Below, piece after piece: positions 47,301 through 59,400 of a stretch of DNA of 64,000 bases. Each line of letters opens with the position of its first letter. Positions within the stretch are counted from its first letter, which is position 1. A program made the position numbers and the translations under genes. Below the pieces are notes generated by a model. It did no database searches and was not told where the DNA came from. It worked only from the letters and a program-made list of their open reading frames with translations. Source of the stretch: Rallus limicola (lineage: Eukaryota; Chordata; Aves; Gruiformes; Rallidae). The stretch covers positions 1 to 64,000 of the forward strand of contig JAKCOZ010000598.1 in NCBI GenBank assembly GCA_022605955.1, written 5' to 3'.

Positions 47301-48400
47301 CTGCTAGGGCCGAGAAAAGCACCGTAGGAGGTTCCAGGCATGTTCCCTCTTTCCAGGCAAAGGAAAAGGCTGAGAGCCAAAGTGACAGGGGCTGCTCGTG
47401 TGTCCTGTTAGGAGGTTTCAGACAAGCTATGCCTTTCAGGCCTAGCTTCTTTACTTTGGGAGTTATTGCTGGACGTTTAGCATGTTTTGAACTGCAGTCT
47501 GCTAGGGCCGAGAAAAGCACCGTAGGAGGTTCCAGGCATGTTCCCTCTTTCCAGGCAAAGGAAAAGGCTGAGAGCCAAAGTGACAGGGTCTGCTCGTGTG
47601 TCCTGTTAGGAGGTTTCAGACAAGCTATGCCTTTCAGGCCTAGCTTCTTTACTTTGGGAGTTATTGCTGGACGTTTAGCATGTTTTGAACTGCAGTCTGC
47701 TAGGGCCGAGAAAAGCACCGTAGGAGGTTCCAGGCATGTTCCCTCTTTCCAGGCAAAGGAAAAGGCTGAGAGCCAAAGTGACAGGGTCTGCTCGTGTGTC
47801 CTGTTAGGAGGTTTCAGACAAGCTATGCCTTTCAGGCCTAGCTTCTTTACTTTGGCAGTTATTGCTGGACGTTTAGCATGTTTTGAACTGCAGTCTGCTA
47901 GGGCCGAGAAAAGCACCGTAGGAGGTTCCAGGCATGTTCCCTCTTTCCAGGCAAAGGAAAAGGCTGAGAGCCAAAGTGACAGGGTCTGCTCGTGTGTCCT
48001 GTTAGGAGGTTTCAGACAAGCTATGCCTTTCAGGCCTAGCTTCTTTACTTTGGGAGTTATTGCTGGACGTTTAGCATGTTTTGAACTGCAGTCTGCTAGG
48101 GCCGAGAAAAGCACCGTAGGAGGTTCCAGGCATGTTCCCTCTTTCCAGGCAAAGGAAAAGGCTGAGAGCCAAAGTGACAGGGTCTGCTCGTGTGTCCTGT
48201 TAGGAGGTTTCAGACAAGCTATGCCTTTCAGGCCTAGCTTCTTTACTTTGGGAGTTATTGCTGGACGTTTAGCATGTTTTGAACTGCAGTCTGCTAGGGC
48301 CGAGAAAAGCACCGTAGGAGGTTCCAGGCATGTTCCCTCTTTCCAGGCAAAGGAAAAGGCTGAGAGCCAAAGTGACAGGGGCTGCTCGTGTGTCCTGTTA
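44400..48400. repeat. 10-mer local duplication (1,980 bp)
   Basis: GCTGAACGTT occurs with GAAC at 44,501 and at 46,481, a shift of exactly 1,980 bp (10 x 198). In both copies it is preceded by GGGGCTGCTCG and followed by TTTGGCAG, ACCATAGG (44,947 and 46,927) and a GTCC monomer with GGACGGTT. The second copy has one additional monomer carrying GTTTGGAAC (about 47,288) after the GTCC monomer, and AAAGGGACAGG where the first has AAAGTGACAGG. Confidence 0.85.
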
Positions 48401-51400
48401 GGAGGTTTCAGACAAGCTATGCCTTTCAGGCCTAGCTTCTTTACTTTGGGAGTTATTGCTGGACGTTTAGCATGTTTTGAACTGCAGTCTGCTAGGGCCG
48501 AGAAAAGCACCGTAGGAGGTTCCAGGCATGTTCCCTCTTTCCAGGCAAAGGAAAAGGCTGAGAGCCAAAGGGACGGGGTCTGCTCGTGTGTCCTGTTAGG
48601 AGGTTTCAGACAAGCTATGCCTTTCAGGCCTAGCTTCTTTACTTTGGGAGTTATTGCTGGACGTTTAGCATGTTTTGAACTGCAGTCTGCTAGGGCCGAG
48701 AAAAGCACCGTAGGAGGTTCCAGGCATGTTCCCTCTTTCCAGGCAAAGGAAAAGGCTGAGAGCCAAAGTGACAGGGTCTGCTCGTGTGTCCTGTTAGGAG
48801 GTTTCAGACAAGCTATGCCTTTCAGGCCTAGCTTCTTTACTTTGGGAGTTATTGCTGGACGTTTAGCATGTTTTGAACTGCAGTCTGCTAGGGCCGAGAA
48901 AAGCACCGTAGGAGGTTCCAGGCATGTTCCCTCTTTCCAGGCAAAGGAAAAGGCTGAGAGCCAAAGTGACAGGGTCTGCTCGTGTGTCCTGTTAGGAGGT
49001 TTCAGACAAGCTATGCCTTTCAGGCCTAGCTTCTTTACTTTGGCAGTTATTGCTGGACGTTTAGCATGTTTTGAACTGCAGTCTGCTAGGGCCGAGAAAA
49101 GCACCGTAGGAGGTTCCAGGCATGTTCCCTCTTTCCAGGCAAAGGAAAAGGCTGAGAGCCAAAGTGACAGGGTCTGCTCGTGTGTCCTGTTAGGAGGTTT
49201 CAGACAAGCTATGCCTTTCAGGCCTAGCTTCTTTACTTTGGGAGTTATTGCTGGACGTTTAGCATGTTTTGAACTGCAGTCTGCTAGGGCCGAGAAAAGC
49301 ACCGTAGGAGGTTCCAGGCATGTTCCCTCTTTCCAGGCAAAGGGAAAAGGCTGAGAGCCAAAGTGACAGGGTCTGCTCGTGTGTCCTGTTAGGAGGTTTC
49401 AGACAAGCTATGCCTTTCAGGCCTAGCTTCTTTACTTTGGGAGTTATTGCTGGACGTTTAGCATGTTTTGAACTGCAGTCTGCTAGGGCCGAGAAAAGCA
49501 CCGTAGGAGGTTCCAGGCATGTTCCCTCTTTCCAGGCAAAGGAAAAGGCTGAGAGCCAAAGTGACAGGGTCTGCTCGTGTGTCCTGTTAGGAGGTTTCAG
49601 ACAAGCTATGCCTTTCAGGCCTAGCTTCTTTACTTTGGGAGTTATTGCTGGACGTTTAGCATGTTTTGAACTGCAGTCTGCTAGGGCCGAGAAAAGCACC
49701 GTAGGAGGTTCCAGGCATGTTCCCTCTTTCCAGGCAAAGGAAAAGGCTGAGAGCCAAAGTGACAGGGTCTGCTCGTGTGTCCTCTTAGGAGGTTTCAGAC
49801 AAGCTATGCCTTTCAGGCCTAGCTTCTTTACTTTGGGAGTTATTGCTGGACGTTTAGCATGTTTTGAACTGCAGTCTGCTAGGGCCGAGAAAAGCACCGT
49901 AGGAGGTTCCAGGCATGTTCCCTCTTTCCAGGCAAAGGAAAAGGCTGAGAGCCAAAGTGACAGGGTCTGCTCGTGTGTCCTGTTAGGAGGTTTAAGACAA
50001 GCTATGCCTTTCAGGCCTAGCTTCTTTACTTTGGGAGTTATTGCTGGACGTTTAGCATGTTTTGAACTGCAGTCTGCTAGGGCCGAGAAAAGCACCGTAG
50101 GAGGTTCCAGGCATGTTCCCTCTTTCCAGGCAAAGGAAAAGGCTGAGAGCCAAAGTGACAGGGTCTGCTCGTGTGTCCTGTTAGGAGGTTTCAGACAAGC
50201 TATGCCTTTCAGGCCTAGCTTCTTTACTTTGGGAGTTATTGCTGGACGTTTAGCATGTTTTGAACTGCAGTCTGCTAGGGCCGAGAAAAGCACCGTAGGA
50301 GGTTCCAGGCATGTTCCCTCTTTCCAGGCAAAGGAAAAGGCTGAGAGCCAAAGTGACAGGGTCTGCTCGTGTGTCCTGTTAGGAGGTTTCAGACAAGCTA
50401 TGCCTTTCAGGCCTAGCTTCTTTACTTTGGGAGTTATTGCTGGACGTTTAGCATGTTTTGAACTGCAGTCTGCTAGGGCCGAGAAAAGCACCGTAGGAGG
50501 TTCCAGGCATGTTCCCTCTTTCCAGGCAAAGGAAAAGGCTGAGAGCCAAAGTGACAGGGTCTGCTCGTGTGTCCTGTTAGGAGGTTTCAGACAAGCTATG
50601 CCTTTCAGGCCTAGCTTCTTTACTTTGGGAGTTATTGCTGGACGTTTAGCATGTTTTGAACTGCAGTCTGCTAGGGCCGAGAAAAGCACCGTAGGAGGTT
50701 CCAGGCATGTTCCCTCTTTCCAGGCAAAGGAAAAGGCTGAGAGCCAAAGTGACAGGGTCTGCTCGTGTGTCCTGTTAGGAGGTTTCAGACAAGCTATGCC
50801 TTTCAGGCCTAGCTTCTTTTCTTTGGGAGTTATTGCTGGACGTTGAGCATGTTTTGAACTGCAGTCTGCTAGGGCCGAGAAAAGCACCGTAGGAGGTTCC
50901 AGGCATGTTCCCTCTTTCCAGGCAAAGGAAAAGGCTGAGAGCCAAAGTGACAGGGTCTGCTCGTGTGTCCTGTTAGGAGGTTTCAGACAAGCTATGCCTT
51001 TCAGGCCTAGCTTCTTTACTTTGGGAGTTATTGCTGGACGTTTAGCATGTTTTGAACTGCAGTCTGCTAGGGCCGAGAAAAGCACCGTAGGAGGTTCCAG
51101 GCATGTTCCCTCTTTCCAGGCAAAGGAAAAGGCTGAGAGCCAAAGTGACAGGGTCTGCTCGTGTGTCCTGTTAGGAGGTTTCAGACAAGCTATGCCTTTC
51201 AGGCCTAGCTTCTTTACTTTGGGAGTTATTGCTGGACGTTTAGCATGTTTTGAACTGCAGTCTGCTAGGGCCGAGAAAAGCACCGTAGGAGGTTCCAGGC
51301 ATGTTCCCTCTTTCCAGGCAAAGGAAAAGGCTGAGAGCCAAAGTGACAGGGTCTGCTCGTGTGTCCTGTTAGGAGGTTTCAGACAAGCTATGCCTTTCAG

Positions 51401-52120
51401 GCCTAGCTTCTTTACTTTGGGAGTTATTGCTGGACGTTTAGCATGTTTTGAACTGCAGTCTGCTAGGGCCGAGAAAAGCACCGTAGGAGGTTCCAGGCAT
51501 GTTCCCTCTTTCCAGGCAAAGGAAAAGGCTGAGAGCCAAAGTGACAGGGTCTGCTTGTGTGTCCTGTTAGGAGGTTTCAGACAAGCTATGCCTTTAAGGC
51601 CTAGCTTCTTTACTTTGGGAGTTACTGCTGGACGTTTAGCATGTTTTGAACTGCAGTCTGCTAGGGCCGAGAAAAGCACCGTAGGAGGTTCCAGGCATGT
51701 TCCCTCTTTCCAGGCAAAGGGAAAAGGCTGAGAGCCAAAGTGACAGGGTCTGCTCGTGTGTCCTGTTAGGAGGTTTCAGACAAGCTATGCCTTTCAGGCC
51801 TAGCTTCTTTACTTTGGGAGTTATTGCTGGACGTTGAGCATGTTTTGAACTGCAGTCTGCTAGGGCCGAGAAAAGCACCGTAGGAGGTTCCAGGCATGTT
51901 CCCTCTTTCCAGGCAAAGGGAAAAGGCTGAGAGCCAAAGTGACAGGGTCTGCTCGTGTGTCCTGTTAGGAGGTTTCAGACAAGCTATGCCTTTCAGGCCT
52001 AGCTTCTTTACTTTGGGAGTTATTGCTGGACGTTTAGCATGTTTTGAACTGCAGTCTGCTAGGGCCGAGAAAAGCACCGTAGGAGGTTCCAGGCATGTTC
52101 CCTCTTTCCAGGCAAAGGAA

Positions 52121-52130
52121 AAGGCAGAGC
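52121..52130. other. 2-bp deletion (AAGGCAGAGCC)
   Basis: AAGGCTGAGAGCC loses TG, giving a 196-bp monomer. It is unique in the window and sits in a 0.8-kb stretch that also holds the 1-bp insertions at 52,456 and 52,950. Confidence 0.9.
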
Positions 52131-52455
52131 CAAAGTGACAGGGTCTGCTCGTGTGTCCTGTTAGGAGGTTTCAGACAAGCTATGCCTTTCAGGCCTAGCT
52201 TCTTTACTTTGGCAGTTATTGCTGGACGTTTAGCATGTTTTGAACTGCAGTCTGCTAGGGCCGAGAAAAGCACCGTAGGAGGTTCCAGGCATGTTCCCTC
52301 TTTCCAGGCAAAGGAAAAGGCTGAGAGCCAAAGTGACAGGGTCTGCTCGTGTGTCCTGTTAGGAGGTTTCAGACAAGCTATGCCTTTCAGGCCTAGCTTC
52401 TTTACTTTGGGAGTTATTGCTGGACGTTTAGCATGTTTTGAACTGCAGTCTGCTA

Positions 52456-52459
52456 GGGG
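52456..52459. other. 1-bp insertion (CTAGGGGCCG)
   Basis: GCTAGGGCC has four Gs instead of three. The only other such monomer is at 63,750. The flanking monomer order differs between the two sites (TTTGGCAG monomer before this one, after that one), so common descent is not established. Confidence 0.9.
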
Positions 52460-52949
52460 CCGAGAAAAGCACCGTAGGAGGTTCCAGGCATGTTCCCTCT
52501 TTCCAGGCAAAGGAAAAGGCTGAGAGCCAAAGTGACAGGGTCTGCTCGTGTGTCCTGTTAGGAGGTTTCAGACAAGCTATGCCTTTCAGGCCTAGCTTCT
52601 TTACTTTGGGAGTTATTGCTGGACGTTTAGCATGTTTTGAACTGCAGTCTGCTAGGGCCGAGAAAAGCACCGTAGGAGGTTCCAGGCATGTTCCCTCTTT
52701 CCAGGCAAAGGAAAAGGCTGAGAGCCAAAGTGACAGGGTCTGCTCGTGTGTCCTGTTAGGAGGTTTCAGACAAGCTATGCCTTTCAGGCCTAGCTTCTTT
52801 ACTTTGGGAGTTATTGCTGGACGTTTAGCATGTTTGGAACTGCAGTCTGCTAGGGCCGAGAAAAGCACCGTAGGAGGTTCCAGGCATGTTCCCTCTTTCC
52901 AGGCAAAGGAAAAGGCTGAGAGCCAAAGTGACAGGGTCTGCTCGTGTGT

Positions 52950-52952
52950 CCC
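52950..52952. other. 1-bp insertion (GTGTCCCTGTT)
   Basis: TGTCCTGTT has three Cs instead of two. It is unique in the window. Together with the −2 at 52,124 and the +1 at 52,456 the net length change of this stretch is zero. Confidence 0.9.
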
Positions 52953-55315
52953 TGTTAGGAGGTTTCAGACAAGCTATGCCTTTCAGGCCTAGCTTCTTTA
53001 CTTTGGGAGTTATTGCTGGACGTTTAGCATGTTTTGAACTGCAGTCTGCTAGGGCCGAGAAAAGCACCGTAGGAGGTTCCAGGCATGTTCCCTCTTTCCA
53101 GGCAAAGGAAAAGGCTGAGAGCCAAAGTGACAGGGTCTGCTCGTGTGTCCTGTTAGGAGGTTTCAGACAAGCTATGCCTTTCAGGCCTAGCTTCTTTACT
53201 TTGGGAGTTATTGCTGGACGTTTAGCATGTTTTGAACTGCAGTCTGCTAGGGCCGAGAAAAGCACCATAGGAGGTTCCAGGCATGTTCCCTCTTTCCAGG
53301 CAAAGGAAAAGGCTGAGAGCCAAAGTGACAGGGTCTGCTCGTGTGTCCTGTTAGGAGGTTTCAGACAAGCTATGCCTTTCAGGCCTAGCTTCTTTACTTT
53401 GGGAGTTATTGCTGGACGTTTAGCATGTTTTGAACTGCAGTCTGCTAGGGCCGAGAAAAGCACCGTAGGAGGTTCCAGGCATGTTCCCTCTTTCCAGGCA
53501 AAGGAAAAGGCTGAGAGCCAAAGTGACAGGGTCTGCTCGTGTGTCCTGTTAGGAGGTTTCAGACAAGCTATGCCTTTCAGGCCTAGCTTCTTTACTTTGG
53601 GAGTTATTGCTGGACATTTAGCATGTTTTGAACTGCAGTCTGCTAGGGCCGAGAAAAGCACCGTAGGAGGTTCCAGGCATGTTCCCTCTTTCCAGGCAAA
53701 GGAAAAGGCTGAGAGCCAAAGTGACAGGGTCTGCTCGTGTGTCCTGTTAGGAGGTTTCAGACAAGCTATGCCTTTCAGGCCTAGCTTCTTTACTTTGGGA
53801 GTTATTGCTGGACGTTTAGCATGTTTTGAACTGCAGTCTGCTAGGGCCGAGAAAAGCACCGTAGGAGGTTCCAGGCATGTTCCCTCTTTCCAGGCAAAGG
53901 AAAAGGCTGAGAGCCAAAGTGACAGGGTCTGCTCGTGTGTCCTGTTAGGAGGTTTCAGACAAGCTATGCCTTTCAGGCCTAGCTTCTTTACTTTGGGAGT
54001 TATTGCTGGACGTTTAGCATGTTTTGAACTGCAGTCTGCTAGGGCCGAGAAAAGCACCGTAGGAGGTTCCAGGCATGTTCCCTCTTTCCAGGCAAAGGAA
54101 AAGGCTGAGAGCCAAAGTGACAGGGTCTGCTCGTGTGTCCTCTTAGGAGGTTTCAGACAAGCTATGCCTTTCAGGCCTAGCTTCTTTACTTTGGGAGTTA
54201 TTGCTGGACGTTTAGCATGTTTTGAACTGCAGTCTGCTAGGGCCGAGAAAAGCACCGTAGGAGGTTCCAGGCATGTTCCCTCTTTCCAGGCAAAGGAAAA
54301 GGCTGAGAGCCAAAGTGACAGGGTCTGCTCGTGTGTCCTGTTAGGAGGCTTAAGACAAGCTATGCCTTTCAGGCCTAGCTTCTTTAATTTGGGAGTTATT
54401 GCTGGACGTTTAGCATGTTTTGAACTGCAGTCTGCTAGGGCCGAGAAAAGCACCGTAGGAGGTTCCAGGCATGTTCCCTCTTTCCAGGCAAAGGAAAAGG
54501 CTGAGAGCCAAAGTGACAGGGTCTGCTCGTGTGTCCTGTTAGGAGGTTTCAGACAAGCTATGCCTTTCAGGCCTAGCTTCTTTACTTTGGGAGTTATTGC
54601 TGGACGTTTAGCATGTTTTGAACTGCAGTCTGCTAGGGCCGAGAAAAGCACCGTAGGAGGTTCCAGGCATGTTCCCTCTTTCCAGGCAAAGGAAAAGGCT
54701 GAGAGCCAAAGTGACAGGGTCTGCTCGTGTGTCCTGTTAGGAGGTTTCAGACAAGCTATGCCTTTCAGGCCTAGCTTCTTTACTTTGGGAGTTATTGCTG
54801 GACGTTTAGCATGTTTTGAACTGCAGTCTGCTAGGGCCGAGAAAAGCACCATAGGAGGTTCCAGGCATGTTCCCTCTTTCCAGGCAAAGGAAAAGGCTGA
54901 GAGCCAAAGTGACAGGGTCTGCTCGTGTGTCCTGTTAGGAGGTTTCAGACAAGCTATGCCTTTCAGGCCTAGCTTCTTTACTTTGGGAGTTATTGCTGGA
55001 CGTTTAGCATGTTTTGAACTGCAGTCTGCTAGGGCCGAGAAAAGCACCGTAGGAGGTTCCAGGCATGTTCCCTCTTTCCAGGCAAAGGAAAAGGCTGAGA
55101 GCCAAAGTGACAGGGTCTGCTCGTGTGTCCTGTTAGGAGGTTTCAGACAAGCTATGCCTTTCAGGCCTAGCTTCTTTACTTTGGGAGTTATTGCTGGACG
55201 TTTAGCATGTTTTGAACTGCAGTCTGCTAGGGCCGAGAAAAGCACCGTAGGAGGTTCCAGGCATGTTCCCTCTTTCCAGGCAAAGGGAAAAGGCTGAGAG
55301 CCAAAGTGACAGGGT

Positions 55316-58300
55316 CTACTCGTGTGTCCTGTTAGGAGGTTTCAGACAAGCTATGCCTTTCATGCCTAGCTTCTTTACTTTGGGAGTTATTGCTGGACGT
55401 TGAGCATGTTTTGAACTGCAGTCTGCTAGGGCCGAGAAAAGCACCGTAGGAGGTTCCAGGCATGTTCCCTCTTTCCAGGCAAAGGAAAAGGCTGAGAGCC
55501 AAAGTGACAGGGTCTGCTCGTGTGTCCTGTTAGGAGGTTTCAGACAAGCTATGCCTTTCAGGCCTAGCTTCTTTACTTTGGCAGTTATTGCTGGACGTTT
55601 AGCATGTTTTGAACTGCAGTCTGCTAGGGCCGAGAAAAGCACCGTAGGAGGTTCCAGGCATGTTCCCTCTTTCCAGGCAAAGGAAAAGGCTGAGAGCCAA
55701 AGTGACAGGGTCTGCTCGTGTGTCCTGTTAGGAGGTTTCAGACAAGCTATGCCTTTCAGGCCTAGCTTCTTTACTTTGGGAGTTATTGCTGGACGTTTAG
55801 CATGTTTTGAACTGCAGTCTGCTAGGGCCGAGAAAAGCACCGTAGGAGGTTCCAGGCATGTTCCCTCTTTCCAGGCAAAGGGAAAAGGCTGAGAGCCAAA
55901 GTGACAGGGTCTGCTCGTGTGTCCTGTTAGGAGGTTTCAGACAAGCTATGCCTTTCAGGCCTAGCTTCTTTACTTTGGGAGTTATTGCTGGACGTTGAGC
56001 ATGTTTTGAACTGCAGTCTGCTAGGGCCGAGAAAAGCACCGTAGGAGGTTCCAGGCATGTTCCCTCTTTCCAGGCAAAGGGAAAAGGCTGAGAGCCAAAG
56101 TGACAGGGTCTGCTCGTGTGTCCTGTTAGGAGGTTTCAGACAAGCTATGCCTTTCAGGCCTAGCTTCTTTACTTTGGGAGTTATTGCTGGACGTTTAGCA
56201 TGTTTTGAACTGCAGTCTGCTAGGGCCGAGAAAAGCACCGTAGGAGGTTCCAGGCATGTTCCCTCTTTCCAGGCAAAGGAAAAGGCTGAGAGCCAAAGTG
56301 ACAGGGTCTGCTCGTGTGTCCTGTTAGGAGGTTTCAGACAAGCTATGCCTTTCAGGCCTAGCTTCTTTACTTTGGGAGTTATTGCTGGACGTTTAGCATG
56401 TTTTGAACTGCAGTCTGCTAGGGCCGAGAAAAGCACCGTAGGAGGTTCCAGGCATGTTCCCTCTTTCCAGGCAAAGGAAAAGGCTGAGAGCCAAAGTGAC
56501 AGGGTCTGCTCGTGTGTCCTGTTAGGAGGTTTCAGACAAGCTATGCCTTTCAGGCCTAGCTTCTTTACTTTGGGAGTTATTGCTGGACGTTTAGCATGTT
56601 TTGAACTGCAGTCTGCTAGGGCCGAGAAAAGCACCGTAGGAGGTTCCAGGCATGTTCCCTCTTTCCAGGCAAAGGAAAAGGCTGAGAGCCAAAGTGACAG
56701 GGTCTGCTCGTGTGTCCTGTTAGGAGGTTTCAGACAAGCTATGCCTTTCAGGCCTAGCTTCTTTACTTTGGGAGTTATTGCTGGACGTTTAGCATGTTTT
56801 GAACTGCAGTCTGCTAGGGCCGAGAAAAGCACCGTAGGAGGTTCCAGGCATGTTCCCTCTTTCCAGGCAAAGGAAAAGGCTGAGAGCCAAAGTGACAGGG
56901 TCTGCTCGTGTGTCCTGTTAGGAGGTTTCAGACAAGCTATGCCTTTCAGGCCTAGCTTCTTTACTTTGGGAGTTATTGCTGGACGTTTAGCATGTTTTGA
57001 ACTGCAGTCTGCTAGGGCCGAGAAAAGCACCGTAGGAGGTTCCAGGCATGTTCCCTCTTTCCAGGCAAAGGAAAAGGCTGAGAGCCAAAGTGACAGGGTC
57101 TGCTCGTGTGTCCTGTTAGGAGGTTTCAGACAAGCTATGCCTTTCAGGCCTAGCTTCTTTACTTTGGGAGTTATTGCTGGACGTTTAGCATGTTTTGAAC
57201 TGCAGTCTGCTAGGGCCGAGAAAAGCACCGTAGGAGGTTCCAGGCATGTTCCCTCTTTCCAGGCAAAGGAAAAGGCTGAGAGCCAAAGTGACAGGGTCTG
57301 CTCGTGTGTCCTGTTAGGAGGTTTCAGACAAGCTATGCCTTTCAGGCCTAGCTTCTTTACTTTGGGAGTTATTGCTGGACGTTTAGCATGTTTTGAACTG
57401 CAGTCTGCTAGGGCCGAGAAAAGCACCATAGGAGGTTCCAGGCATGTTCCCTCTTTCCAGGCAAAGGAAAAGGCTGAGAGCCAAAGTGACAGGGTCTGCT
57501 CGTGTGTCCTGTTAGGAGGTTTCAGACAAGCTATGCCTTTCAGGCCTAGCTTCTTTACTTTGGGAGTTATTGCTGGACGTTTAGCATGTTTTGAACTGCA
57601 GTCTGCTAGGGCCGAGAAAAGCACCGTAGGAGGTTCCAGGCATGTTCCCTCTTTCCAGGCAAAGGAAAAGGCTGAGAGCCAAAGTGACAGGGTCTGCTCG
57701 TGTGTCCTGTTAGGAGGTTTCAGACAAGCTATGCCTTTCAGGCCTAGCTTCTTTACTTTGGGAGTTATTGCTGGACATTTAGCATGTTTTGAACTGCAGT
57801 CTGCTAGGGCCGAGAAAAGCACCGTAGGAGGTTCCAGGCATGTTCCCTCTTTCCAGGCAAAGGAAAAGGCTGAGAGCCAAAGTGACAGGGTCTGCTCGTG
57901 TGTCCTGTTAGGAGGTTTCGACAAGCTATGCCTTTCAGGCCTAGCTTCTTTACTTTGGGAGTTATTGCTGGACGTTTAGCATGTTTTGAACTGCAGTCTG
58001 CTAGGGCCGAGAAAAGCACCGTAGGAGGTTCCAGGCATGTTCCCTCTTTCCAGGCAAAGGAAAAGGCTGAGAGCCAAAGTGACAGGGTCTGCTCGTGTGT
58101 CCTGTTAGGAGGTTTCAGACAAGCTATGCCTTTCAGGCCTAGCTTCTTTACTTTGGGAGTTATTGCTGGACGTTTAGCATGTTTTGAACTGCAGTCTGCT
58201 AGGGCCGAGAAAAGCACCGTAGGAGGTTCCAGGCATGTTCCCTCTTTCCAGGCAAAGGAAAAGGCTGAGAGCCAAAGTGACAGGGTCTGCTCGTGTGTCC

Positions 58301-59400
58301 TCTTAGGAGGTTTCAGACAAGCTATGCCTTTCAGGCCTAGCTTCTTTACTTTGGGAGTTATTGCTGGACGTTTAGCATGTTTTGAACTGCAGTCTGCTAG
58401 GGCCGAGAAAAGCACCGTAGGAGGTTCCAGGCATGTTCCCTCTTTCCAGGCAAAGGAAAAGGCTGAGAGCCAAAGTGACAGGGTCTGCTCGTGTGTCCTG
58501 TTAGGAGGTTTAAGACAAGCTATGCCTTTCAGGCCTAGCTTCTTTAATTTGGGAGTTATTGCTGGACGTTTAGCATGTTTTGAACTGCAGTCTGCTAGGG
58601 CCGAGAAAAGCACCGTAGGAGGTTCCAGGCATGTTCCCTCTTTCCAGGCAAAGGAAAAGGCTGAGAGCCAAAGTGACAGGGTCTGCTCGTGTGTCCTGTT
58701 AGGAGGTTTCAGACAAGCTATGCCTTTCAGGCCTAGCTTCTTTACTTTGGGAGTTATTGCTGGACGTTTAGCATGTTTTGAACTGCAGTCTGCTAGGGCC
58801 GAGAAAAGCACCGTAGGAGGTTCCAGGCATGTTCCCTCTTTCCAGGCAAAGGAAAAGGCTGAGAGCCAAAGTGACAGGGTCTGCTCGTGTGTCCTGTTAG
58901 GAGGTTTCAGACAAGCTATGCCTTTCAGGCCTAGCTTCTTTACTTTGGGAGTTATTGCTGGACGTTTAGCATGTTTTGAACTGCAGTCTGCTAGGGCCGA
59001 GAAAAGCACCGTAGGAGGTTCCAGGCATGTTCCCTCTTTCCAGGCAAAGGGAAAAGGCTGAGAGCCAAAGTGACAGGGTCTACTCGTGTGTCCTGTTAGG
59101 AGGTTTCAGACAAGCTATGCCTTTCAGGCCTAGCTTCTTTACTTTGGGAGTTATTGCTGGACGTTTAGCATGTTTTGAACTGCAGTCTGCTAGGGCCGAG
59201 AAAAGCACCGTAGGAGGTTCCAGGCATGTTCCCTCTTTCCAGGCAAAGGGAAAAGGCTGAGAGCCAAAGTGACAGGGTCTACTCGTGTGTCCTGTTAGGA
59301 GGTTTCAGACAAGCTATGCCTTTCATGCCTAGCTTCTTTACTTTGGGAGTTATTGCTGGACGTTGAGCATGTTTTGAACTGCAGTCTGCTAGGGCCGAGA
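55316..59400. repeat. 20-monomer spaced duplicate (3,963 bp)
   Basis: A monomer with CTACTCGTG, CATGCC and then GACGTTGAGC starts near 55,318 and returns at 59,281. The shift is 3,963 bp, equal to 20 x 198 plus the net three bases of indels between. In both copies the next monomer carries TTTGGCAG. This three-variant combination is found nowhere else in the window. Confidence 0.83.
57915..57925. other. 1-bp deletion (GGTTTCGACAAGC)
   Basis: GGTTTCAGACAAGC loses one A, which creates a new CpG and a 197-bp monomer. It is unique in the window and ends the open frames on both strands here. Confidence 0.9.

Larger units (their letters stand above)
49780..58530. repeat. 21-22-mer higher-order repeat, three marker copies
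   Basis: The ordered pair CCTCTTAGG then, one monomer later, AAGACAAGC occurs with the variant C at 49,784, 54,142 and 58,302. The shifts are 4,358 bp (22 x 198 plus two) and 4,160 bp (21 x 198 plus two), each fully explained by the indels in between. The second and third copies share TTTAATTTGGG (about 54,386 and 58,546), absent from the first, so they are the more recent pair. The second copy alone has GGCTTAAGAC. Confidence 0.87.
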
